From JAGVSR01 sp964458265 (GTDB lineage: Bacteria; Pseudomonadota; Alphaproteobacteria; Rhizobiales; Hyphomicrobiaceae), in NCBI GenBank assembly GCA_964458265.1, contig CAYWIF010000034.1, forward strand, positions 1 to 31,646: a stretch of 31,646 nt of DNA, given 5' to 3'. Below are positions 1-7,997 of the stretch, piece after piece. The notes under the pieces were generated by a model. That model was not told the origin of the DNA and made no database searches. It saw only the letters and a program-made list of their open reading frames with translations. Position 1 is the first letter of the stretch; every line of letters begins with the position of its first letter. The translations under genes were made by a program, and so were the position numbers.

Positions 1-220
1 CGAGCTTGATCGAAAGGTAGTCGCGGCCTTCCTTGGAGGTCTTCTGCCAGCAGGCGCCGATCTCGGCCTTGGCCACGAACACCCGGTGCGACGGGGCGTT
101 TTCGTTCTCGCTCGGTTCCTCGGCGACGATGGTGACGTTCTTCTTCTGCAAGCTCATCGTGACGATCTCGCCGGTGTAGTTGGTGTCGCCGGACTTCTTG
201 AAGGTGCCGATGTTTGCCAT
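1..220 (-). CDS. DUF736 family protein (partial, C-terminus outside window)
   Basis: The first 73 residues are readable, beginning MANIGTFKKSGDTNYTGEI and continuing through an AKAEIGACW segment to KEGRDYLSIKL at the window edge. This is the conserved pattern of DUF736, a small protein of roughly 100 aa of unknown function found on alphaproteobacterial plasmids and ICEs. The start at 220 is supported by AAGGAG about 8 nt upstream. It is the most downstream visible gene of the left minus-strand backbone block. The rest of the gene lies left of position 1. Family assignment is from recall of the conserved N-terminus; no biochemical role can be assigned. Confidence 0.85.
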   Translation of the reverse strand, partial: MANIGTFKKSGDTNYTGEIVTMSLQKKNVTIVAEEPSENENAPSHRVFVAKAEIGACWQKTSKEGRDYLSIKL

Positions 221-808
221 GATACTTCTCCTTGAGTTGGTCGAACCCGCGCTCATTCGCGGCCTCGATGGCTGGTTAAAGGCAGGGGCTTGCACCGCTG
301 CACCCGCAGGGCCGCAACGTGAGTGGAGGACGAGGCCGACCGGGCTTTCTTGCCTCGCGAGGAATGGGCGCAGCCCAGGGGAAGAAAGTTCGGGCTGCCC
401 CGTTGCAGCAAGGCGCAAGAGGCGCAGCCGTCCGCTGCCAACCAAAGCCATTGACGAGGCAGTGGGTGAGCGCGGGTTCCGGCACTCGCCCGCAAGGAGA
501 CTTGGCAAGGATCGGTTGGCGCGTTCAATGTCCGGCTGACGCACCCGCTGGCGGAATCGACTGATGGGCTTGCCGGATGAAGCTGCGGCATCCTGCCGAA
601 CGGGCAGGAATGAGAACGCCCCGCAGCGCCGGAATGCCGTGGCTGACGGTGACGGGGCCACTGGTGCGGACCGCAGGAAGGCGGCGACAGGCTCGGTCAG
701 GCCAGCCTCCCGCTCCACCCCGATCCGCCCGCCTTTTCGCGGGCGGTGTCCGGCATGGCATCATCCGGTCAGGTTCGTTCCCGCCCCGACGCAAATGACC
801 AAGCACTC
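221..808. other. Intergenic region without a convincing gene
   Basis: About 590 bp between the DUF736 gene and the hairpins behind the parB-like gene. Open frames on both strands are short, overlap each other and have the arginine/proline-rich composition of non-coding GC-rich DNA. It contains small hairpins, for example an 8-bp perfect stem with a 6-nt loop at 725-746 and a 7-bp stem around 592-610. The DUF736 promoter presumably lies at its left end, but I see no convincing -35/-10 pair. Confidence 0.5.
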
Positions 809-839
809 AAGCCCCGTCCGGCGCTGACGGACGGGGCTT
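809..839. terminator. Perfect 12-bp GC-rich hairpin
   Basis: Arms 809-820 and 828-839 are exact reverse complements with a 7-nt loop. There is no T-tract on either side, so this is terminator-like rather than a classical intrinsic terminator. It lies downstream of the parB-like gene (minus strand) and is the second hairpin in the series. Confidence 0.5.
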
Positions 840-861
840 CGTGGCGCTGACGGTGCTGACG

Positions 862-888
862 GAGGCGGGCGGCACAGCCGCCCGCCTC
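862..888 (-). terminator. Hairpin directly after the parB-like stop codon
   Basis: Arms 862-873 and 877-888 are perfectly complementary over 12 bp with a 3-nt loop, starting 4 nt past the minus-strand stop codon (893-895). The position argues for a transcription terminator or mRNA 3'-end protector. No T-tract follows. Confidence 0.55.
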
Positions 889-892
889 TCAC

Positions 893-2722
893 TTACGCCG
901 CAAGGCGCTGGTCTTCGGCTTCGTCCCGCGTATCGGCGGATTCGGCGTCCCCGTCCTCCGCCGCGTCCGCAGCGCAAGCCGCGGCGGGATCGGGGGCGAG
1001 CGGTTCCTCGGGTTCAGCCAGCCACGCAGCGCGGTTGGCGGCGGTCACGGTCGCCACCCCTCCGCGCTGGGTGTAGGCCGACGGCGGGAACGCCATCCAG
1101 CGCGGCACCCAATGCTCGACCTTGGCGCGGCCATTGCTGCCGGTCAAATAGTCCTCGATCACGCCCTTGATCGTCTTGCCCTTCTCGGCCGCATGGGCTT
1201 GCGCCACCGACACGCCGCCGACCTCGGACAATATCGCGGTCAACACCTCGCGGTCGCGGATGAGTCCGTAAAAGGCATCGTCTGCCACCCAATAGTCGGC
1301 CATGCTGACGCCAAGGTGGACGCCGATGGTTTCGATAAGGCCAGTTCCGCTGGCCAGCGTCTCGGCCATGACCACGGCCATGACCTCCAATACCACGGCG
1401 TCGGGCAATTCCAGCAACCGCTGGAACAATCCACTCACGCCGTTCCTCGGTTCATGGCCCAAGGTGATGCTCGCCTCGTCGGGGTCGAAGTCAAGCACCG
1501 CTAGCACCGCGCGCCGCCGCTCGTCGAAACGGGCTTCGGCAACGCTGGTTTCTATGCTCTCGGTAATCGCTTCGTTACGGCTGCGCTGATCCTGCACCTT
1601 CACACCCCACAGGGGCGAGCCGCAAATCGCGTGAGCGACCATGACCCGCAACGCCACACCGCTGTTCGCGGCAAGCGCCGAGCGCACCGCCGCATGGCGG
1701 TGCAGGTCGATATAGCTGGTCATGGCTGCGGTGATTTCGGGGCGAGCCGTCGCGGGCTGCTTCGCCGCCTCACCGCTCTCGCCCTGCCGACGCGCCTCCT
1801 TGCGGGTCAAATAGCCCTCGTGGAAGGCGACCTCGCCCTTGCCGTTGACGTCGATATAGACGCGCCCGCCCTTTCGCTTGGGAGTCTTTTCATGCTCCCA
1901 CGTCTGGAAATAGACCCCGGCGGGGACGATCTCGACCGCGCGCCACCCGTCTTCGAGATAGGCGGCCTTGCGCCGCTCGATCTCGGCGGTCTGCGCGGCC
2001 CAGAACTGATCGGCATCGGTGAAAAAGCCCTCATCGCCAAACAGGTCTTTGACGATCTGGCCGTCGAACTCGGCAAGATCGAACAGCGCCGCGCTCGTCG
2101 CAATCGACGCGCCGCCGAACAGCCACGCCTTCAACTGGCTCCCGCGCGGGGCATAGCCGTCCGCATCCTCGAACAACGCCAGCCACGCTTTTTGCTGCGC
2201 CTTGGTCGCCAAGGTCAGGTGCTTGACGGTGCCAGCGTCGATTTCCTCGGTGCGGAACGCGTCGCGGATACGCGGCAACAGATTGCCCAGCGCAAGAATG
2301 CGCTTCACCTGCAATTCGGTGAGCGCGAAGGTCGCGGCAATGTCCTCGACGCTGCGGCCTTCCTTGACCAGCCGCGTATAGCTTTCCCATTGCGTCACCT
2401 GATCGGGGCTTTGCCGCAGCATGTTCTCGATCATCGAGATTTCGAGCGCCTCGGCGTCGTCGCCTTCGCCAAGCGTGATGCAGGGCAGCGTCACGCCGTC
2501 CTGGCCCTGCCGCGCCGCTTCAAGGCTGGCGAAGTAGCGGCGCTTGCCCGCGACGATCTCGAAATGACCGGCGCTGCAATTGGGCCGCACGAACAGCGGC
2601 GAAATCACGCCGCGCTTGAGGATCGACGGCAGGATGTCCGAAACGTCAGGCGGCTTCTTTCCGCTGCGCATGTTCGCCTTGGAAACCGAAAGCCGGTCGA
2701 GCGGGATTTGGTCGATGTGCAT
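893..2722 (-). CDS. ParB/RepB/Spo0J-like nuclease-domain protein
   Basis: A 609-aa protein with an N-terminal ParB-like domain: the GVISPLFVRP segment (residues 38-47), the box II-type motif GKRRYFA (59-65) and an ALEISMIEN segment (92-100). An HTH-like stretch follows at about 124-145. The remaining ~450 residues are plasmid-specific with an acidic tail. The start at 2722 (MHIDQIPLDRL) has AAGGAG 8 nt upstream; a longer reading to 2764 has no such support. Large ParB-like proteins of this kind are common beside ArdC and DUF736 genes on sphingomonad elements. Their role in partition, transfer or transcription control is not established, and no parA is nearby, so I do not call it a partition ParB. 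It follows the DUF2958 gene on the same strand. Confidence 0.85.
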   Translation of the reverse strand: MHIDQIPLDRLSVSKANMRSGKKPPDVSDILPSILKRGVISPLFVRPNCSAGHFEIVAGKRRYFASLEAARQGQDGVTLPCITLGEGDDAEALEISMIENMLRQSPDQVTQWESYTRLVKEGRSVEDIAATFALTELQVKRILALGNLLPRIRDAFRTEEIDAGTVKHLTLATKAQQKAWLALFEDADGYAPRGSQLKAWLFGGASIATSAALFDLAEFDGQIVKDLFGDEGFFTDADQFWAAQTAEIERRKAAYLEDGWRAVEIVPAGVYFQTWEHEKTPKRKGGRVYIDVNGKGEVAFHEGYLTRKEARRQGESGEAAKQPATARPEITAAMTSYIDLHRHAAVRSALAANSGVALRVMVAHAICGSPLWGVKVQDQRSRNEAITESIETSVAEARFDERRRAVLAVLDFDPDEASITLGHEPRNGVSGLFQRLLELPDAVVLEVMAVVMAETLASGTGLIETIGVHLGVSMADYWVADDAFYGLIRDREVLTAILSEVGGVSVAQAHAAEKGKTIKGVIEDYLTGSNGRAKVEHWVPRWMAFPPSAYTQRGGVATVTAANRAAWLAEPEEPLAPDPAAACAADAAEDGDAESADTRDEAEDQRLAA

Positions 2723-2745
2723 GGTCTTTACTCCTTCGCTTGGGT

Positions 2746-2789
2746 GGCCCCATCCTCGGGGCATCTTGGGGGGCGGTGAGGATGGGGCC
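2746..2789. promoter_or_regulatory. Perfect 12-bp inverted repeat upstream of the parB-like gene
   Basis: Arms 2746-2757 and 2778-2789 match exactly as reverse complements around a 20-nt G-rich loop. The element lies just upstream of the parB-like ribosome-binding site and could be a 5'-UTR hairpin or an operator. Confidence 0.4.
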
Positions 2790-2795
2790 GGTTGT

Positions 2796-2818
2796 CCGCG
2801 CGGGACGATCCCGCGCGG
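2796..2818 (-). terminator. Perfect 10-bp hairpin after the DUF2958 gene
   Basis: Arms 2796-2805 and 2809-2818 are exact reverse complements with a 3-nt loop. It lies about 22 nt past the DUF2958 stop codon (2841-2843, minus strand). There is no T-tract. It probably separates DUF2958 from the parB-like unit. Confidence 0.5.
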
Positions 2819-2840
2819 GGTCTGCCGCGCCTTGAGGGGG

Positions 2841-3224
2841 TTAAGGCGGCGGAAGCTCTTTGGCGCGGGCGGCGGCTGCGGCTTCGAGCCGCGCCGCGTC
2901 CTCGGTTATGCCGCCGCAATAGCGGGCGGCATCGGCATAAACGATCAGCGGGAACCGGCCTTCAAAGCACAGGTCGCGCTCGATGGTCAGACCGAACGGC
3001 AGCGTCACCGCCGCGATTTCGGCAAGGCTCGCCGAACCCATTTCGGGGCAACCGAATCCAAGGTCGCACAGCCCGAACAGGGTGTCGCCGTCCTCGTCCA
3101 GTTCGGAGAACAGCCATGTCGCCGCGCCGACAGGATTGAAGAATTTGACGACCGGCACATGGTCGCCACGGCACTGGCCGTTGGCGATCAACCGCGCGCG
3201 CTGATCTTGGGTGAGCAAAAGCAT
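2841..3224 (-). CDS. DUF2958 family protein
   Basis: A 127-aa protein starting MLLLTQDQRARLIANGQ, with the family's conserved core: the VVKFFNP segment, LFSELDEDGDTLFGLCDLG with its acidic cluster, and LTIERDLCFEG near the C-terminus. The start at 3224 is fixed by AAGGAGG 7 nt upstream; the longer frame to 3416 runs into the neighbouring gene. DUF2958 proteins are typical of alphaproteobacterial conjugative elements, where they sit near ArdC and DUF736 genes. The function is unknown. The gene lies 13 bp downstream of the 65-aa coupled protein and is probably cotranscribed with ardC. Confidence 0.85.
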   Translation of the reverse strand: MLLLTQDQRARLIANGQCRGDHVPVVKFFNPVGAATWLFSELDEDGDTLFGLCDLGFGCPEMGSASLAEIAAVTLPFGLTIERDLCFEGRFPLIVYADAARYCGGITEDAARLEAAAAARAKELPPP

Positions 3225-3237
3225 GGTGATTCCTCCT

Positions 3238-3435
3238 TCAAAACATCTCGATCTGGTTGCGGGCGTTGGTGTCGAACAGGCCGTGGTCGGCGGGTCGCTG
3301 CCGCTTCTTCGGCTCCAACGGTGCGTTGGCGCGCATGGCGAGCCGGTCGCGGGGCGTGATCGGCGCAACCCCGTGAACCAGCGTCTGCTCGCCGATGGGA
3401 GTCTGCTCGGACTCAAGCGGAAGCGGGGCGCTCAT
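3238..3435 (-). CDS. Small backbone protein with C-terminal RNQxEMF tail (copy 1)
   Basis: A 65-aa protein starting MSAPLPLESEQ and ending NARNQIEMF. Its ATG overlaps the ardC stop in an ATGA arrangement (3432-3435), indicating translational coupling. It is clearly related to the 64-aa product at 31291-31485: both contain GVAP, then RL, an AN.P segment, QRP, and a nearly identical tail RNQ[I/L]EMF. I do not recognise a named family. The conserved hydrophobic tail could be a peptide docking motif, which is speculation. Its coupling to ArdC suggests a shared role on entry into a new host. Confidence 0.75.
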   Translation of the reverse strand: MSAPLPLESEQTPIGEQTLVHGVAPITPRDRLAMRANAPLEPKKRQRPADHGLFDTNARNQIEMF

Positions 3436-4400
3436 GCCGCGCGCGCCAAGCTGGCTTCGCTCTCCCGAACGAAGGCCAAGAGGAAATCCGCCGCCTTGCT
3501 GGCTTGGCTGGCAGCTTTGAAGATCGCGCGATTGTCGGCGCGCAGCACTGCCAGCCAAGAACCGAGATAATCGGCATGGCGCACGGTGGGGACGATACCG
3601 AGCGCGGCGCACAGGAATGCCGAAGTCAATTCGGCGCAAAGTTCCTCGCGGGCATAGAGCGCCGAACCGAACCGCCCCGACTGGTCGCGCGCCAGCCGCT
3701 CCTTGCTGCCAGACCAATGGCCCAACTCGTGCAGGGCCGTCCGGTAGAAGTCGATTTGATGGGTGAACGCCGGTTGCGGCGGCACCTGCACATAATCGCC
3801 GCCAATGTCATAGAAGGCCCGCGCGCCGCCGATGCGGAAATCCGCCCCCGTCGCGGCAATCAGCGCCTCCGCGCCCTCGTGCTGTTCGCGGGGCGGCAGC
3901 GGTGTCGGGTCGGCGGTCAGCCGCTCCGGCAAGCCGTCGCACTGCGCCGCGTTGAACACCACGAAGCGTTTGAGGAACGGAATCGAGCGGGGTTCGCCCT
4001 CCGCGCCCTCGCTACCCTCGTGCCCATCGTCGGGGGTGAAGCGGTCAGCATAGAAGATCGTATGCCCGCGCTCACCCTTGCGGACGCATCCGCCAGCGGC
4101 CAGCGCCTGCCGGAAGGTCAACCAGTCCTTCGACGGGTAGCAGCCTTCAATGACCGCGCCCCACAGGATCAGGACATTGACGCCCGAATAGGGACGCCCC
4201 GACACCGCGTTGCGGGGCAGTCCCGGCATCGCTGCCGCCGAGTTCCACGGCTGCGCCCAAGGGAAGCAGCCCGCCTCAAGCTGGGCGATGATCTTGGCCG
4301 TCACCTCGTCATAGAGCGAAGCCCGCGCCGCGCCCTGCGCCTTGGCCCTGCCAGCCCCGCGCTTGCCGCTATGCCGCTGTGTCCTGCCGTAATCCGCCAT
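3432..4400 (-). CDS. ardC: ArdC family antirestriction protein
   Basis: A 322-aa protein with the two-part ArdC layout: an N-terminal ssDNA-binding domain (YDEVTAKIIAQLEAG, then WAQPWN and an RPYSGVNVLIL-type segment, residues about 30-110) and a C-terminal zincin-like metallopeptidase domain with HELGH at 224-228 and a downstream REELCAELTSAF segment (about 251-262) that would supply the third zinc ligand. The start at 4400 has GGGAGG 5 nt upstream. ArdC proteins bind single-stranded DNA and protect incoming conjugative DNA from restriction. Its presence fits a mobile backbone next to an island of restriction-type genes. It is the first gene of the ardC, 65-aa protein, DUF2958 series. Confidence 0.9.
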   Translation of the reverse strand: MADYGRTQRHSGKRGAGRAKAQGAARASLYDEVTAKIIAQLEAGCFPWAQPWNSAAAMPGLPRNAVSGRPYSGVNVLILWGAVIEGCYPSKDWLTFRQALAAGGCVRKGERGHTIFYADRFTPDDGHEGSEGAEGEPRSIPFLKRFVVFNAAQCDGLPERLTADPTPLPPREQHEGAEALIAATGADFRIGGARAFYDIGGDYVQVPPQPAFTHQIDFYRTALHELGHWSGSKERLARDQSGRFGSALYAREELCAELTSAFLCAALGIVPTVRHADYLGSWLAVLRADNRAIFKAASQASKAADFLLAFVRESEASLARAA

Positions 4401-4431
4401 CGTCGCCTCCCTGCCCAAAAAACCACACCGG

Positions 4432-4587
4432 CCCCGGAGAGGGGGGTGGGCGGCAAAAAGCGACCAAGAGGCCCGGCGCGATCAGGCGCACCTGCAAGGC
4501 TGTAACAAAGTGAAAGACCCGGCCTGCCGGGTTGCGCCTGAGCGCGACGGGCCTAGCCGGAAGCGCCGCCCATCCCCCTCTCCGGGG
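4432..4587. repeat. Two-block interrupted inverted repeat upstream of ardC
   Basis: Outer arms 4432-4454 and 4565-4587 pair over 23 nt with one mismatch. Inner blocks near 4470-4492 and 4531-4553 pair with about 20 of 23 matches. The centre holds a further small hairpin around 4516-4531. Together they could fold into an extended cruciform or long hairpin just upstream of ardC. Possible roles are a single-stranded promoter used on plasmid entry, a replication or transfer site, or a MITE-like remnant. The sequence does not decide between them. Confidence 0.6.
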
Positions 4588-4854
4588 ACGGCCACAAGAA
4601 CGCCGGCGCACCCGCGCCGTCCGCGATCAGTCGAAGATCATCGAGCGAAGTTCGCCGCGCAGCGGCCGAACAGGAAAAGGCACCCTTGCACGGCGCGACG
4701 CCGACGGGCGCCCTGCGCGCGGGCCTGTGGGCCAGCGGGCGTCCGGCCAGGAGAGAGGCAAGAGTGCCCGCGGGTCAGCTGAAAGACGCCGCACCCTCAG
4801 GAGCGCGCAGCGCGGGACAGAGTGCGTCCTTGGAAAATCCCGCTCATTTTAAGC

Positions 4855-4872
4855 GGGCCGTCCGGACGGCCC
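4855..4872. repeat. 18-bp perfect palindrome
   Basis: GGGCCGTCC/GGACGGCCC with no spacer, directly after a 6-bp stem (4839-4844 with 4852-4857) and followed by CCTTTCCTT. It may be an operator or part of a terminator-like structure near the left edge of the defence island. Confidence 0.4.
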
Positions 4873-5024
4873 CTTTCCTTGCTCCAGCGATCGTCACCGG
4901 CAGGCCGAGACGCCGCAGGCGGCTCGGGGGAGCGATCCCGCGCAGACGGGGTCGCGGAATAGAGCGCGGTGCGGGCTTGCCCGCAGGTGCCAAAATACTG
5001 GACATTGCATACCGGCACTCATAA

Positions 5025-5516
5025 GTGTTGCTGACCAACACGGAGAACTGCGCGCTGCCCATACTCTACACCCCCGGCCAATTGATGATGGCGCTGGGCC
5101 TCAGTAAACAGCGGTGGAGGACGTTTAGATCTGCGTTGCCCCCGTTAGCGACCGGACCTGGCCATGCCGCTTGTTTCAGTGCGGGCCACTTGGTGGCTGC
5201 AAGCGTCGCGCAGGTCGTTGCCGACCGGCTAGGTTCGCCTTTGTCCACTCTGACGCCGATCGCACACCCGTTGTTTGCGGCTTGCACTAATGCGCCCTGG
5301 TTTCAGCTCGAACGATCAAGCATCGCTATCCTTGTTGGAATGGAACGGGTCGAACTGACGTCGCCAGACATGCCTGTCACGGGCATGGATTTGGGTATTA
5401 TCGTCGCACTGGAGCCGATCACTCGTGCGCTGCGGCAGCGCTTGCTCGACGTCGATATCGACCCTCAGCACAATCTCGCATTTGCGCCTGTCATCGCAGC
5501 GGGACAAAGGCGATGA
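5025..5516 (+). CDS. Putative HTH protein upstream of and coupled to the methyltransferase
   Basis: A 163-aa product with no family I recognise. Near the N-terminus, LYTPGQLMMALGLSKQRWRTF (residues 14-34) reads like a helix-turn-helix of the MerR/excisionase type. The rest is a small alpha/beta domain. The stop overlaps the methyltransferase start as ATGA (5513-5516), so the two are translationally coupled. The GTG at 5025 is the most upstream in-frame start and lies within a GTGTTG-n5-CAACAC inverted repeat (5025-5041). No good Shine-Dalgarno precedes it, and an internal ATG at 5085 would cut into the HTH, so the start is uncertain. It may be the cluster's controller or a specificity accessory of the methyltransferase. 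Confidence 0.65.
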   Translation: MLLTNTENCALPILYTPGQLMMALGLSKQRWRTFRSALPPLATGPGHAACFSAGHLVAASVAQVVADRLGSPLSTLTPIAHPLFAACTNAPWFQLERSSIAILVGMERVELTSPDMPVTGMDLGIIVALEPITRALRQRLLDVDIDPQHNLAFAPVIAAGQRR

Positions 5517-7993
5517 ACGCACTGGAGATCATTGACCGGGAGACTATTGGGCTCGGGTATCGCCGCGACGCAATTCGTCGCGATTATGCCTATAGCGATC
5601 TCTGGGGTTCGACTGCGTCGGTGCGGACGGTGCCATTTGCTGCTTTCACGCAAACGCCGCCATCGTATCGTTCGGCTGCGTTTGCGGCCGTGAACGCGGA
5701 TCAACGCGACGAAGCCGTGGTTGTCGGTGAACACCGAGCACTGGGCGCACCGATAATCCTGCTTATTGCAGGCAATGATGTGTCGGTCTGGCAAATTTTT
5801 GCAAGCCGACCTCCCGAACTCAAAGCGCGCGCTGGTTTAGACGCCCTTCCAAGGTATTTTGCAGACAACAAAACCACGTGGGCACCTGATGCGATACACC
5901 GCGCCAAATCGATCGGACGAATTGAACCGCGTTTTCAGCTCGATTTTGTTGATGTCGGACTGATCACCGCGATCGAAGGCGAAGTGCACGCGAAGCTCGA
6001 CCGACTCCTCCATGAAGCCCTGGGCAATTCAATGGAGGCGAGTGACGGCGACACAAGCGCACGAGCGCTTTTTCGCGGCGTATTTCGCTTGCTTGCAGCG
6101 AAAATCCTTATCGATCGAGGACATCCGAGCGCGTCGGCTTGGGCCGATTACGACGTTGGCAAGGTTTTGCGTTCGATTGGCCAATATTATCAGCTCGATT
6201 CCGCTGGCCTGGCCCAGCCTTGGCCTGATTCAGCGAAGCTGGCCGACGCATGGACTACCCTGCGCTCCGGGCTGAACGTCGCGAATGTATCGGCGGATGA
6301 TCTCGCCTATGTTTACGAGAACACGTTGGTTACGCCGCAGGCACGGCGTGACTTCGGCACGCACAGCACCCCCCGGCATGTCGCCGAGTATATCGTAAGC
6401 CGCCTTCGCCTTTGGGAACATGGCGCCGATCTCCCCAAGGTCTATGAGCCCTTTGCCGGCGCGGGCGTGTTCCTGGTGTCGGCGCTTCGCCATATGCGCG
6501 ACGGACTTCCGCACGATTGGACCGACCAGCAGCGGCACGACGTGCTTGTGCAGCACATCAAAGGGTCTGAAATAGATCCATTCGCGTGTGAAGTGGCGAA
6601 ACTATCGCTGATCTTGGCGGACTATCCAAACGCCAACGGCTGGATGATCGACGAAGCCGATCTGTTGAAAGACAACGCGCTATCGACGAAACTTGAGGGC
6701 GCGGATGTGATCCTGTGCAATCCGCCATTCGAGAGTCTGACCGGCGCACAGCAAGAGGCCTATCCCGTTCCGGCCAGCATCAGCGCGAACAAGGCCGTTT
6801 TCGCCCTTGAAAGCGCATTGCGAGCCAAACCGACCTCGATCGGCTTCGTCGTGCCGCGTGCCTTGCTCGTAGATCGCCGATACCGGGAACAGCGCAAGGC
6901 GATTGAGAGACAGTTTCAAGAGGTAGAACTCGTATCGCTGCCAGACGGCGTGTTCAACGTCTCGCAAGCCGAGACAGCGCTGCTGATTGCCCGGGGCCGC
7001 GCCGCCGAACGCAGCGCACAAGTCATCCGCGCCAGCGAAGTCGATGACTGCGATCGGCGCAGTTTTGCGCAGACAGGGATGCCATCGCGGACGCGGGAAG
7101 CGGTTCAAAATTGGTCGGCTTCTGGTGACGGCAATTTGTGGATGCCGCCGCTGTCGGCGGTTTGGCAACATCTCAACCTGCTTCCGAAGCTGGGCGATCT
7201 GGTCGAAGGTCACTGGGGTATACGCTGGAACGACGGCAACCAGGCCTCACACTTCAGCAAGGTGCCGGCTCCGGATTGGAAGCCGGGACTCTTCAGCGCG
7301 CAGGATCACCGCCAGTTGCGATTTGGCCAGAGTGGCTGGCTCGATGTCGATCCCGACACCGTTTATGGTGCAGGCAATCTGCCTTGGGATGAGCCCAAAA
7401 TTCTCTGCAATGCCGTCCGGCTGAGTCGGCGGTATTGGAGGTTGGCTGCGGCGGTAGACAGATCGGGCCTGCTTGCATCCCAGCAATTCGTCGGATTGTG
7501 GGAACGTGGCGATACGCACGATCTCGACCTCGATGCACTGGCGGCCGTCATTAACGGTCCTGTGGTGAATGCCTTCGTGGCGGACTATTCGTTCGACAAG
7601 CGTTTCCGGATCAAAACGATTCTGTCGGCTCCCATTCCAGCAGTATTACCGCCGCGTCTTGGCGATCTCGCGCGCGAATACGCCGCGATGGTGCGCGGTC
7701 ACGACGCCCCCCATTGGCTCGCCGACCTCTTGATTGAAATCGACGCCGAGGTGCTTGCGGCTTATGATCTCCCACCGCGGCTGGAACGAATGCTTCTCAC
7801 CGCTTTCACTGGCAGTGAGCGACCGGTCGCTCACGATTGGAGCGGCTGGGGAATAGATTGGACAGGACCAGCTTTTTCCCTAGCCGAACATCTTCGAGGC
7901 GTGCCGAAGCAAGCTCGCGACGGTTGGGTCAAACAGAAACTTTCCCCGGTTTCCAAAGAGGAGGGCGCGCTGGTTGCCCCGTTCCTCCCCTAG
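5513..7993 (+). CDS. N6-adenine DNA methyltransferase with target-recognition-like C-terminus
   Basis: An 826-aa protein. The N-terminal ~170 residues form an unassigned domain (APIILLIAGNDVSVWQ at about 79-94). Helical residues about 180-300 end in an FGTHSTPRHVAEYIV segment typical of gamma-class N6-adenine methyltransferases. SAM motif I is EPFAGAGVFL (312-321) and catalytic motif IV is NPPF (403-406). The C-terminal ~300 residues, with GIRWNDG and GAGNLPWDEPKILCN segments, resemble the target-recognition regions of type IIG/type I enzymes. I see no D-x(n)-ExK nuclease motif, so it is either a solitary methyltransferase or the modification part of a system whose nuclease is elsewhere. It sits between the coupled HTH protein and the PIN protein, both on the same strand. 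Confidence 0.85.
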   Translation: MNALEIIDRETIGLGYRRDAIRRDYAYSDLWGSTASVRTVPFAAFTQTPPSYRSAAFAAVNADQRDEAVVVGEHRALGAPIILLIAGNDVSVWQIFASRPPELKARAGLDALPRYFADNKTTWAPDAIHRAKSIGRIEPRFQLDFVDVGLITAIEGEVHAKLDRLLHEALGNSMEASDGDTSARALFRGVFRLLAAKILIDRGHPSASAWADYDVGKVLRSIGQYYQLDSAGLAQPWPDSAKLADAWTTLRSGLNVANVSADDLAYVYENTLVTPQARRDFGTHSTPRHVAEYIVSRLRLWEHGADLPKVYEPFAGAGVFLVSALRHMRDGLPHDWTDQQRHDVLVQHIKGSEIDPFACEVAKLSLILADYPNANGWMIDEADLLKDNALSTKLEGADVILCNPPFESLTGAQQEAYPVPASISANKAVFALESALRAKPTSIGFVVPRALLVDRRYREQRKAIERQFQEVELVSLPDGVFNVSQAETALLIARGRAAERSAQVIRASEVDDCDRRSFAQTGMPSRTREAVQNWSASGDGNLWMPPLSAVWQHLNLLPKLGDLVEGHWGIRWNDGNQASHFSKVPAPDWKPGLFSAQDHRQLRFGQSGWLDVDPDTVYGAGNLPWDEPKILCNAVRLSRRYWRLAAAVDRSGLLASQQFVGLWERGDTHDLDLDALAAVINGPVVNAFVADYSFDKRFRIKTILSAPIPAVLPPRLGDLAREYAAMVRGHDAPHWLADLLIEIDAEVLAAYDLPPRLERMLLTAFTGSERPVAHDWSGWGIDWTGPAFSLAEHLRGVPKQARDGWVKQKLSPVSKEEGALVAPFLP

Positions 7994-7997
7994 CACG

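Larger units (their letters stand above)
4401..5024. other. Long intergenic region with structured repeats
   Basis: About 620 bp between ardC (minus) and the HTH/methyltransferase cluster (plus). I see no convincing gene: frames are short and of low-complexity composition. It contains the two-block inverted repeat at 4432-4587, a stem at 4839-4857, and an 18-bp perfect palindrome at 4855-4872 followed by a pyrimidine run. It probably carries the ardC promoter and the left boundary of the defence island. Confidence 0.55.

Noticed and set aside
180..827. Several overlapping frames of 70-119 aa on both strands near the left end
   Set aside because: They overlap one another and the DUF736 gene, have low-complexity Arg/Pro/Ala-rich products and no supported start sites.
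893..2722. Canonical chromosomal or plasmid partition ParB
   Set aside because: Only the N-terminal ParB-like domain is evident, the protein is much longer than ParB, and no parA gene or parS-like site is nearby.
1631..2779. 382-aa plus-strand open frame opposite the parB-like gene
   Set aside because: It is antisense to a well-supported family protein and its composition is that of a shadow frame in GC-rich DNA.
3504..4505. 333-aa plus-strand open frame opposite ardC
   Set aside because: Antisense to ArdC with its clear HELGH motif; no recognisable domain of its own.
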